Assembly: GCA_028748945.1 (NCBI GenBank)
Contig: JAQTOL010000175.1
Coordinates: 1-6,837 of the forward strand
Length of the DNA: 6,837 nucleotides
Direction: 5' to 3'
From: Paludibacter sp.
GTDB taxonomy: Bacteria; Bacteroidota; Bacteroidia; Bacteroidales; Paludibacteraceae
Below the pieces are notes generated by a model. The model made no database searches and was not told the DNA's origin. It saw only the letters and a list, made by a program, of their open reading frames with translations. The translations under genes were made by a program, and so were the position numbers. Shown in pieces: positions 1 to 6,837 of the stretch (positions are counted from its first letter, which is position 1; each line of letters starts with the position of its first letter).

Positions 1-1
1 C

Positions 2-106
2 GAGTGTTATATCGGCACCATTATCCAATACATCAACATCTGCAAACGTTAACCCTGCGGGTATAGAAAAGGATCCAGGAAAAGTAAGAATGATAGTCCC
101 GCCTGA
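2..106 (-). other. Fragment of an unrelated secreted beta-sandwich protein (edge, partial at both ends)
   Basis: On the minus strand, in a frame different from the GH2 gene, 35 codons are open from base 106 to the window edge. The translation includes GGTIILTFPGSFSIPAGL, followed by FADVDVLDNGADITL. This alternation of hydrophobic and small or polar residues, with a TFP...IPAGL turn and a DVDV...NG strand, resembles repeated beta-sandwich modules of large bacterial surface or secreted proteins. It does not resemble the C-terminus of a GH2 enzyme. The frame has no start codon of its own at the junction and runs off the window, so it would be an internal piece of a longer gene. I infer that it was joined to the GH2 gene by rearrangement or misassembly. 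A chance open frame of this length is possible, and the family resemblance is from memory only. Confidence 0.35.
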
Positions 107-2555
107 GATGTGGAGGTCGCATTTTGAACCAGGAAGTATTCCAGAATACAGGACTGTAATATTGAACCACATCCTTTCCATACTGAATTTTTCCGGCTGC
201 CAGTATCAGGACTTTACCTCCTTCATTCAAAACAGTAATCGCTTGATCATCCAGCTTATCGGTGATATAAATACCTTTTGTATTTACGTCCTGATTTAGT
301 ACCGGATAAACCCAAAAATCCCAATCATTCACAAAATCGGTTCCATCAATGGCTATTTCAAGATTCAATTTTTTTGGAACTTTGTATTCGGATAAATCCA
401 GTTTAACTTCACCCAAATCAAAATTATTTCCAACCGGAATATTTTTTACCGATAAAACACCTTCTTTCAACACCAACCCAAATTGATCCCGAATTCGCCA
501 CAACGTTTTTGCCTGTACCAGTGGTGCTTTCCCGAAATGTGCAACTTCAATATTGGCAACGAATGTTTCATTATTCCGGTAAACAAATTTTTCAATACGT
601 GCCAATGGAACTGTTGAATTACAAAACCGGCGGAAAGCAGGTGCCGTCATATAGCCCTTTTCATCCCAAAATGCATCGAGCACACCCACCAAAGCGGTTC
701 CTTGTCCCGGATAATCGTTCAGGCAGAGTAACTGGAATCCGGCATAATCGGGTGTACGCAAAGTTCTTTCAATTTCATGTTTATAACACAATGCCTGTAA
801 ATGACCGGATGCCATCAGAAATTCATGACTCATGTCTGCCATGTCATGATCAGCCAGATCTTCTTTAAAAAGCTCAAAGTTTTTGGCCCGTGTAACGCCG
901 GTATATTTTTTTATTTCGTCGAAGTTTGGAAAAACACACCACTGACCGGTTTCATGGGAAACATAAGGTTGTTTGATAGTATCTATCCGTGAACGAAAAT
1001 CCGACACAGTTTCCGGTTCTGTATTGCTCCAGTTTAACCCACGTGCTCCTGCTTTTACATGGTATTGGCTCTTGGGTTGCCAGGCCCAGCCCTGGCCAAC
1101 GGAAGCCCCCGTGTAAAGTCGGCGTGAATCGGTCGCTTTCCAGTAATCAACGAATTTTCCGACCCATTGCACCCAATTTCCGCGAGGTTCATTACCGCAA
1201 GCTAAAAACGTAAATGAAGCATAGTTCCCGTATTCTTTCGTCATACGTATGGTCTCGTCCATCAGGTATTTATCTATTGGTAAACCGCGTCCCAACTGTG
1301 TGCTGTGATTCGGCCAGCTCGGACCTTCAGGTTGGAGATATAACCCTATACGGTCGGCAGCCTGAAAAGCAGCTTCGGGCGGACAATAGGAATGAAAACG
1401 CATGTGGTTTAACCCGAAAGACTTACAAATCCGGAAAACACGTTCCCACGAAAGTTCGTCCATCGGCGGATAACCGGTCAACGGGAATACCGCATTTTCA
1501 ACGGTTCCCCGAAGTACTGTTTTGTTACCATTGATATAAAAATACTTGCCCTGAATGGTGATTTCGCGCATTCCAAATTCAACTTCTTTTACATCCGACT
1601 GATTCTCAGAGTTTAAAGTTGCGGTAAGTTTATACAACGCCGGGTCAAACTCATCCCAGGTTTGCATTTCATTACCTATTGGTAGACTGATAGTAACCAC
1701 AGAATCTTTGCCAGATATAAATATCGGTATCTCAACAGGTTTGACAATTTGTGCAATTTTACAGTTGAAACTTATTGCCGAGAGTTTGATCATAGCAGTT
1801 GCCGGCATCCCTCTCTGATTTATCAATTTGATTTTTACGAAGGCGCTTTTTGTTTTTAAATCGGGAAAAACCTGAATGTCATCGAAATAAAGTAGGGGTC
1901 TGGCCTGCAATTGTAATTTTCCTACCATTCCATTCCAGTTACCCTGAGTATGATCCGTCACACTATGAGAATTAGTTCCCACATCCATACTTGTCAAACG
2001 GTTATCTATACGAACTGTGATGCGGTGTTTTCCCGGTTTTACTTTTCCAGTCAAATCAAATACATGAGGAACAGTTAAGGAATTTTGTGTCCCTATTTCC
2101 AGGCTGTCAATCCATACACGGGTAATAAAATGAGGATGCTCCAGGTAAAGCGATACATGGTTTCCATTCCATTCCGCAGGGATATCCACATCTTTTTGAT
2201 ACCATGCCAGACCAACATAGTGTTTCAACTGTGTCAACCAAAAAGGCATCTTTATGTTGCCCAGTTTACGGTACTTTTCCATACGCGGATTGAAAAACCA
2301 TGAACTATCGTATATACTGGCGGTGAATTTAGTATTTAATGTAATATCATAGCCTTTCAGATTTTCGACCATGGAGCCGGGCAAAAAAATCGAATCGTTT
2401 AATTTATGTTCAAACCATTTTTCGGAAACTCCCTGATCTTTATCGTCCATGGCAAAATTCCATTTACCTTTCAGGTCTATGAATTTATCACTAGAAGTTA
2501 GAAGTTGAATCGAAAAACAAAAAAGCCCAAGTAGAACAACAACAGTTTTTTTCAT
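33..2555 (-). CDS. Secreted glycoside hydrolase family 2 beta-glycosidase, C-terminus disrupted
   Basis: A retaining exo-glycosidase of the GH2 superfamily, probably periplasmic, releasing a terminal sugar (galactose, glucuronic acid or arabinopyranose are all possible in this family; the substrate cannot be read from sequence). The 840-residue frame starts with a Sec signal peptide (about residues 1-21, MKK then a hydrophobic run; no lipobox cysteine). Next come a sugar-binding jelly-roll (about 27-220, with WYQKDVDIP), an Ig-like sandwich (about 222-335) and a TIM barrel (about 336-640). E456 in ACGNEPRGN is the expected acid/base and E535 in SHETGQW the nucleophile; R386/H388 in MRFHSYCPP match the conserved barrel motif. 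A further sandwich and a Rossmann-like segment (NEGGKVLILA, 778-787) follow. Family-like sequence stops at about H816 (NTSWFKMRPPH). The last 24 residues are Arg/aromatic-rich and look like out-of-frame translation, so a C-terminal portion is missing. The ATG at 2555 is chosen because it gives the signal peptide. It is transcribed divergently from the HTCS gene. The GH2 assignment is firm; the stop at 33 is probably not the native end. Confidence 0.92.
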   Translation of the reverse strand: MKKTVVVLLGLFCFSIQLLTSSDKFIDLKGKWNFAMDDKDQGVSEKWFEHKLNDSIFLPGSMVENLKGYDITLNTKFTASIYDSSWFFNPRMEKYRKLGNIKMPFWLTQLKHYVGLAWYQKDVDIPAEWNGNHVSLYLEHPHFITRVWIDSLEIGTQNSLTVPHVFDLTGKVKPGKHRITVRIDNRLTSMDVGTNSHSVTDHTQGNWNGMVGKLQLQARPLLYFDDIQVFPDLKTKSAFVKIKLINQRGMPATAMIKLSAISFNCKIAQIVKPVEIPIFISGKDSVVTISLPIGNEMQTWDEFDPALYKLTATLNSENQSDVKEVEFGMREITIQGKYFYINGNKTVLRGTVENAVFPLTGYPPMDELSWERVFRICKSFGLNHMRFHSYCPPEAAFQAADRIGLYLQPEGPSWPNHSTQLGRGLPIDKYLMDETIRMTKEYGNYASFTFLACGNEPRGNWVQWVGKFVDYWKATDSRRLYTGASVGQGWAWQPKSQYHVKAGARGLNWSNTEPETVSDFRSRIDTIKQPYVSHETGQWCVFPNFDEIKKYTGVTRAKNFELFKEDLADHDMADMSHEFLMASGHLQALCYKHEIERTLRTPDYAGFQLLCLNDYPGQGTALVGVLDAFWDEKGYMTAPAFRRFCNSTVPLARIEKFVYRNNETFVANIEVAHFGKAPLVQAKTLWRIRDQFGLVLKEGVLSVKNIPVGNNFDLGEVKLDLSEYKVPKKLNLEIAIDGTDFVNDWDFWVYPVLNQDVNTKGIYITDKLDDQAITVLNEGGKVLILAAGKIQYGKDVVQYYSPVFWNTSWFKMRPPHLRRDYHSYFSWILFYTRRVNVCRC

Positions 2556-2633
2556 TTAATATATTTTGGTTGAAGTAGATGTATCAATTAAGATATAGAA
2601 GGTGTAGGATCAATTTGACATTATCTGCTTGTT

Positions 2634-2651
2634 AATCTTTAAGTAAAGATT
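2634..2651. repeat. 18-bp near-perfect palindrome, candidate operator
   Basis: AATCTTTAAGTAAAGATT has 8-base arms that pair perfectly around a central AG. It lies 79-96 bases upstream of the GH2 start codon. The heptamer TTTAAGT occurs in it (2638) and again 12 bases further on (2650), so the region also has a direct-repeat character. Position and symmetry would suit a dimeric activator controlling the GH2 gene. The AT-rich composition makes such palindromes fairly likely by chance, so the function is a guess. Confidence 0.35.
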
Positions 2652-2779
2652 TAAGTCAGTACTTCTTTTTAAACATACAAAAGAACAAAATATCAAGTTA
2701 GTGTGAAATGGAAAAATGTACAGATTTCTAAACTATAATCCAAATAACCAATTCAGACTCATCCCTCAAAGAGTAAAAT

Positions 2780-2796
2780 GTGAATTTTAAATTCAC
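2780..2796. repeat. 17-bp inverted repeat in the middle of the divergent region
   Basis: GTGAATTTTAAATTCAC consists of two perfect 8-base arms (GTGAATTT / AAATTCAC) around a single T. It lies 136 bases upstream of the HTCS start and 225 bases upstream of the GH2 start. It has no run of T residues after it and no gene ends nearby, so it is not a terminator. A protein-binding site is the more natural reading, but nothing in the window identifies the binder. Confidence 0.35.
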
Positions 2797-2885
2797 TATA
2801 ACTCATTATACGAGGTTAAAACTGAAATAAATATCAATTTGTATAGTCAAAAATCATTTTTAATCCATTATATTCGCGTTGCAAT

Positions 2886-2903
2886 TTTTCAGTCTGCTGA
2901 AAA
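2886..2903 (+). repeat. Small hairpin in the HTCS leader
   Basis: TTTTCAG and CTGAAAA form a 7-base-pair stem around the 4-base loop TCTG. It ends 28 bases before the HTCS start codon. If the promoter lies upstream, this would fold in the 5' leader of the regulator mRNA, close to the ribosome entry site. The stem has only two G-C pairs and is therefore weak. It could also be part of a DNA-binding site. Confidence 0.25.
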
Positions 2904-2931
2904 TTAAATCTAACCGAAATAACACAAAATA

Positions 2932-5900
2932 ATGCGATTAAAATCACAAATTTGGATTGTTTTTTTTGGAATGCTGTTCATCAATTCGATGTATGCTGAA
3001 AATCAACCAACTATTGAACATATCACGTCAAACAACGGATTGTCTCACAATACCATACGTTGCATGCTTCAGGATAAAACCGGATTTCTTTGGTTAGGTT
3101 CTCTAAACGGTTTGAACCGATACGATGGAGTCAATATTAAAAAATTGAAGCCTGATTCATTAAACATTGCAACGCTTTCAAGTGGAAAAATTAAAGAGCT
3201 TCATCAGGATAGTTATGGTCATATATGGATTCGGACTTACAGTGACATGATGCATTGCTATGATCCTTATATTGAAAAGTTTCTTTCAATTTTTGATAAT
3301 AAAGCGGATCAGTTAGTTAAACATAATCTGTTTTACGAGGATCATCAGAAAAATATCTGGCTGGGAAGTGCATTATCGGGATGTGTGAAGATATCCTTCA
3401 GTAAAGATAAAATATCATCGACAATTTTCAATTCTACCCAAAGTAAAAATCGAATTCCTTCAGACTTAGTTTTTGATATTTTTCAGGACAGTAAAAATAA
3501 TACCTGGATCATGACAGGGAAGGGCATTGTGAATATAAAAAGCAATGAAATTACCGCTGTCGGAGAAGGAGAGGAGACAGGTGTTATCTATATAAAGGCT
3601 TATGAATTAAATAAGAAGGTCTATTTTATCTCCGATATGGGTAGAATAAAAGTCTACAATCTTGTCACCGGAAAATTCGAAAAATGCATATTCCTCCAGC
3701 CTTTAACAAAGATATTACAAACATCCACATTTGGTAAGAACTTTATACTTTTATCCACTTATAATAAAGGTGTTTATATTTATAACACCCTGTCTCACAA
3801 ATTTATCAACAGCGAAAATTTCTTTGGTGAAAATATTAGCGGAAATGCTAATTTCCAGACTGATCTTTACGGAAACGTATGGACTTATAATTTTAGCGGA
3901 AATGTTTGGATGTTTAATCCAAAAACAAACAAAGCAACCAAACTGAATCTAATCCCTCATTCAATTTTGCAACTGATTGATGAAGAAAGATATCAATTTC
4001 AAGGTGATAAACACGGAAATGTATGGATTATTACTTACGGTAATGGCTTATTTTGTTATAACACGATAACCGGCGATTTAATCCATTATCTCTATAATAA
4101 ACATTCTAACGGGATAGCTTCAAATTATCTCCTTTCAATTGCTCTTGATAAAAATGAGAATATCTGGGTTGGAACCGAGAGTATGGGAGTTAACAAACTT
4201 TCTTTTGCTAACCGGAATGTGCAAATCCTTTATCCCGATCCGGAGAATGATATAAAAAATGCAAATATTATCCGTGCTTTTATGGAGGACAAAAATAATA
4301 ATATTTGGGTATCCACGAAAGCCGGTAATCTCTATTTATATGATTCAACTTTAAGCACAAAAAAGATCATATTTGAAAATTTATATAATGTCTACAGTAT
4401 GTTTCAGGACAGATCAGGTTCTGTTTGGTTAGCCACAAAACGAAACGGGATTATTGAATTGAAAAATGGAAACATTTCAAAAGCAATACACTATTTAAAT
4501 TCTCAAAACCCCGGAAGTTTGAGTAATAATACAGTATTTTCACTTTTAAAAGATCGAAAAGGAAGACTTTGGGCAGCCACATTTGGTGGTGGCGTATGTG
4601 TCAGAACGTCTGCACAGGGAACAGATGGATTCCGGACATTTTTTAATCAGGATGACTGGGTTAAATTTACACGATACATTTTTATGGACCGTAAAGGGGA
4701 TCTCTGGATTGGTACCTCAAATGGTGTTTTACGCTTTAACCCTGACGCATTACTTAAAAACCCTAAAGCATATAAATACTATACTTTTAACATGGATAGT
4801 AGAAACTGTTTGAGTAATCCAGAGGTTCGGTATATTTTTCAGGATTCAAAAGGGGCTATTTGGTTGGCAACAGCCGGTGGCGGATTAAATAAATTTATTG
4901 GTGAGTCACACGACGGGAATGGTATTTTTAAAGTATATAAAAACCAACACAGCATAGCTAATGACAACATCATGGCTATTCAGGAAGACAGAAAGGGCTA
5001 TTTGTGGATAAGTACCGAGAGCGGCTTACACAAACTAAATCCTAAAAGTAATTTATTTCAGTATTATAAATTCTCGGATGATTTTTCTTCCAATATATTC
5101 TCGGAAGCAGCCTGTCTGACAAGTAATGACGGTAGATTATTCTGGGGTAGCCTGTATGGATTTTATGTCTTCAATCCCAATAATCTGCAGTTAAACCAAA
5201 TAGAGAAAAATAAGGTAGTATTAACTGACTTCCTGATTTACGATGAGGAAGCAAAAATTGGAACAAATAAAGAACCATTGACCCAATCGGTGACTTTTGC
5301 TAAAAAAGCTGTATTGAAAGCTGCCGATAAGGTTTTCCATATTGAATTTACAACACTGAATTTCAGGGATCCAAAGACTAATCAATTCATGTATATTCTT
5401 GAAAACTATGAAAAACGCTGGAATCTTTCCGGTTCGTTCAATGTGGCAACTTATAGGAATGTACCACCCGGGAATTATATCTTTAAAGTAAAAAGTGTTA
5501 ATAGTGAGGGCGTTTGGGATAATAATGTTACAACGCTCGAAATTGAAATCAAACCACCTGTCTGGCAATCGGGTTTTGCCATTTTTCTTTATTTAATACT
5601 CCTTGGAATCATTGGCTATTTTGCTTATGGATTGATCTTGAAGTTTTACCGGTTAAACAATGCTATAAAAGTTGAACGACAATTAACAGATTATAAGTTG
5701 CGTTTTTTTACTAATATTAGTCATGAATTCAGAACACCACTTACATTAATTAAGGGAAGTGTGGATACATTGACTGACTTAAAAAGTAAAATGACTGAGC
5801 CCTGGCAGCATTTAGTTAACGATTTGGAAAAGAATACTGCCCACTTGTTACGTCTGATTGATCAACTTATGGAGTTCCGTAAACTTCAAAACAACAAGCA

Positions 5901-6837
5901 AAAACTGAACCTGCAACTAACAGATGCAGTAGAATTTACTCGGGACATATTTACCAGTTTCAGCAATGTGGCTTCAAAAATGAATATTGAATATAAGTTT
6001 TTTCCTACCCGTACCGCAATCCCGGTTTATCTCGATCAAAGTAAGGTGGATAAGATCGTGTTTAATTTACTTTCTAACGCTTTCAAGTTTACTCCACGTG
6101 GCGGAAAAATATCGTTGATTACTGAAGTAGATGAAGCAACCCAGATGCTGAAAATATCTGTACGTGATACAGGAATTGGTATTCCAAGGGAGAAACAATC
6201 TTTGTTGTTCAGCCGGTTTATGCAAATTAATTTTTCTTCTTCAGGTACAGGAGTTGGTTTGTCGTTAGTAAAGGAATTTACTAATTTGCATAAAGGCAAC
6301 GTCCGTTTTAGAGAAAATGAAGGTGGCGGCTCAATATTTATTGTTGAGTTTTCGTTAAACAGCGAAATCTATAGTAAAGATGACTTTCTGAACGAGCAAG
6401 TCGTTGTTTTTAATGAAGATAAAAAGGAAGTTTATAATCTTTCTGAGTTTATTGAACAAAACACGAATGCAGAAATGCTTAATTTATTACCGAACGAACC
6501 GTTTGTCGGTAGAAAATACAAAGTACTTGTAATTGATGATAATGATGACATACGCGATTTTTTGAACGAAAAATTAAGTCCTTATTTCGAAATTATTACC
6601 GCTGAAGATGGGACAAAAGGAATAAATATGTGTCTGGAGACTGATCCGGATTTGATTATTTGCGATGTAATGATGCCCGGAATGAACGGGTTCGAACTAA
6701 CGAAAATGCTGAAAGATGACTTTGCAACCTGTCATATCCCGGTTATTTTACTGACAGCTTACATTGCCGATGAAAACAATACCGAGGGTATAGAGGCAGG
6801 TGCCGATGCCTATATTTCAAAACCTTTCAGCATGACA
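2932..6837 (+). CDS. Hybrid two-component system sensor/regulator (HTCS), 3' partial
   Basis: An inner-membrane one-protein signalling system that senses a glycan fragment in the periplasm and activates carbohydrate-use genes. All 1302 codons are open and run off the right edge. In order: a signal peptide (about 1-22, ending SMYA); a periplasmic sensor with 14 propeller-type repeats of the form D-x-x-G-x-(I/L)-W-(I/L/V) (first FLWLGS, last RLFWGS), enough for two seven-bladed propellers; a Y_Y_Y Ig-like domain (about 795-875, with NVPPGNYIFKVK); and one membrane helix (about 881-903). The histidine kinase follows, with H931 in SHEFRTP, N1045/N1049 in NLLSNAFKFT, DTGIGIP at 1079-1085 and GTGVGLSLV at 1105-1113. 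The receiver domain (from about 1197) has D1202/D1203, phospho-acceptor D1245 in CDVMMPGMNG, T1275 and K1297. All catalytic residues are present. The family's C-terminal AraC-type DNA-binding domain should lie beyond the window. The ATG at 2932 is the start that yields the signal peptide. The gene is divergent from the GH2 gene, its likely target. Confidence 0.96.
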   Translation, partial: MRLKSQIWIVFFGMLFINSMYAENQPTIEHITSNNGLSHNTIRCMLQDKTGFLWLGSLNGLNRYDGVNIKKLKPDSLNIATLSSGKIKELHQDSYGHIWIRTYSDMMHCYDPYIEKFLSIFDNKADQLVKHNLFYEDHQKNIWLGSALSGCVKISFSKDKISSTIFNSTQSKNRIPSDLVFDIFQDSKNNTWIMTGKGIVNIKSNEITAVGEGEETGVIYIKAYELNKKVYFISDMGRIKVYNLVTGKFEKCIFLQPLTKILQTSTFGKNFILLSTYNKGVYIYNTLSHKFINSENFFGENISGNANFQTDLYGNVWTYNFSGNVWMFNPKTNKATKLNLIPHSILQLIDEERYQFQGDKHGNVWIITYGNGLFCYNTITGDLIHYLYNKHSNGIASNYLLSIALDKNENIWVGTESMGVNKLSFANRNVQILYPDPENDIKNANIIRAFMEDKNNNIWVSTKAGNLYLYDSTLSTKKIIFENLYNVYSMFQDRSGSVWLATKRNGIIELKNGNISKAIHYLNSQNPGSLSNNTVFSLLKDRKGRLWAATFGGGVCVRTSAQGTDGFRTFFNQDDWVKFTRYIFMDRKGDLWIGTSNGVLRFNPDALLKNPKAYKYYTFNMDSRNCLSNPEVRYIFQDSKGAIWLATAGGGLNKFIGESHDGNGIFKVYKNQHSIANDNIMAIQEDRKGYLWISTESGLHKLNPKSNLFQYYKFSDDFSSNIFSEAACLTSNDGRLFWGSLYGFYVFNPNNLQLNQIEKNKVVLTDFLIYDEEAKIGTNKEPLTQSVTFAKKAVLKAADKVFHIEFTTLNFRDPKTNQFMYILENYEKRWNLSGSFNVATYRNVPPGNYIFKVKSVNSEGVWDNNVTTLEIEIKPPVWQSGFAIFLYLILLGIIGYFAYGLILKFYRLNNAIKVERQLTDYKLRFFTNISHEFRTPLTLIKGSVDTLTDLKSKMTEPWQHLVNDLEKNTAHLLRLIDQLMEFRKLQNNKQKLNLQLTDAVEFTRDIFTSFSNVASKMNIEYKFFPTRTAIPVYLDQSKVDKIVFNLLSNAFKFTPRGGKISLITEVDEATQMLKISVRDTGIGIPREKQSLLFSRFMQINFSSSGTGVGLSLVKEFTNLHKGNVRFRENEGGGSIFIVEFSLNSEIYSKDDFLNEQVVVFNEDKKEVYNLSEFIEQNTNAEMLNLLPNEPFVGRKYKVLVIDDNDDIRDFLNEKLSPYFEIITAEDGTKGINMCLETDPDLIICDVMMPGMNGFELTKMLKDDFATCHIPVILLTAYIADENNTEGIEAGADAYISKPFSMT

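Larger units (their letters stand above)
2556..2931. promoter_or_regulatory. Divergent intergenic region between GH2 and HTCS genes
   Basis: This 376-base AT-rich stretch separates two start codons that face away from each other, so it must hold both promoters. I find no coding region or RNA gene in it. Neither strand has an exact match to the Bacteroidota -7 box TAnnTTTG. The nearest matches are TATATTCG at 2869-2876 for the HTCS (no TTG at the right distance) and TATGTTTA on the minus strand at 2677-2670 for the GH2 gene (TTG 16 bases upstream, slightly short). Both are weak. Neither start codon has a Shine-Dalgarno sequence; both are preceded by A/T-rich bases (AACACAAAATA before the HTCS, AAAATATATTAA before GH2), as is usual in this phylum. 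Three inverted repeats are listed separately and are the best operator or leader candidates. Confidence 0.6.

Noticed and set aside
33..107. A simple one-base sequencing frameshift near the GH2 C-terminus
   Set aside because: Neither alternative frame restores GH2-like sequence: one stops quickly and the other reads as a different kind of protein. A junction explains the data better than an indel.
509..1534. Several plus-strand open frames of 63-119 codons
   Set aside because: All are antisense to the GH2 catalytic and C-terminal regions and have no recognisable protein features.
2779..2797. CRP-type site (TGTGA...TCAC)
   Set aside because: The half-sites are separated by 9 bases rather than the 6 of the CRP consensus, and CRP-like control by that motif is not expected in Bacteroidota.
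2609..2841. Nine-base direct repeat ATCAATTTG at 2609-2617 and 2833-2841
   Set aside because: A repeat of this length between AT-rich stretches is expected by chance at about this frequency, and the spacing of over 200 bases suggests no functional pairing.
3028..5210. Recurring D-x-x-G-x-L-W-I motifs as a DNA tandem repeat or recombination array
   Set aside because: The repeats are conserved only at protein level and diverge in DNA. They are the blades of the sensor beta-propellers.
5221..5568. Minus-strand open frame of 115 codons inside the HTCS gene
   Set aside because: It lies opposite the Y_Y_Y domain coding sequence, which has clear family motifs. Its translation shows no domain, so it is an antisense shadow.
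6036..6299. Minus-strand open frame of 87 codons
   Set aside because: It lies opposite the kinase ATP-binding domain, whose N, G1 and G2 boxes are all on the plus strand. It is a shadow.

Overview
The window looks like Bacteroidota DNA, most likely from a Bacteroidales-type carbohydrate degrader. The evidence is a hybrid two-component regulator with a periplasmic two-propeller sensor, a secreted family 2 glycoside hydrolase, AT-rich DNA, and start codons preceded by A-rich rather than Shine-Dalgarno sequence. No ribosomal or marker gene is present, so genus and species cannot be given.

Layout: (1) Bases 1 to about 107 appear not to belong with what follows. On the minus strand they carry 35 open codons that look like part of a secreted beta-sandwich protein, in a different frame from the neighbouring enzyme. 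(2) From about 108 to 2555 (minus strand) lies a secreted GH2 beta-glycosidase. Its N-terminal binding domain, Ig-like domain and catalytic barrel are complete, with both catalytic glutamates, but its C-terminal domain is cut off. (3) Bases 2556-2931 are a divergent intergenic region with three inverted repeats and no gene. (4) From 2932 to the right edge (plus strand) runs a hybrid two-component system (HTCS) protein. It is open past the edge and ends inside its receiver domain, so the expected DNA-binding domain is not seen.

How the genes work together: in Bacteroidota, HTCS proteins sense an oligosaccharide in the periplasm and switch on a nearby polysaccharide utilisation locus. The divergent HTCS/GH2 pair fits the edge of such a locus, with the GH2 enzyme a plausible target of the regulator. 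No SusC/SusD pair or second enzyme is visible, so the glycan cannot be named from this window.

I see no previously undescribed system. The observation most worth checking is the abrupt break in the GH2 gene near base 107. It is either a true rearrangement or a chimeric join in the assembly.
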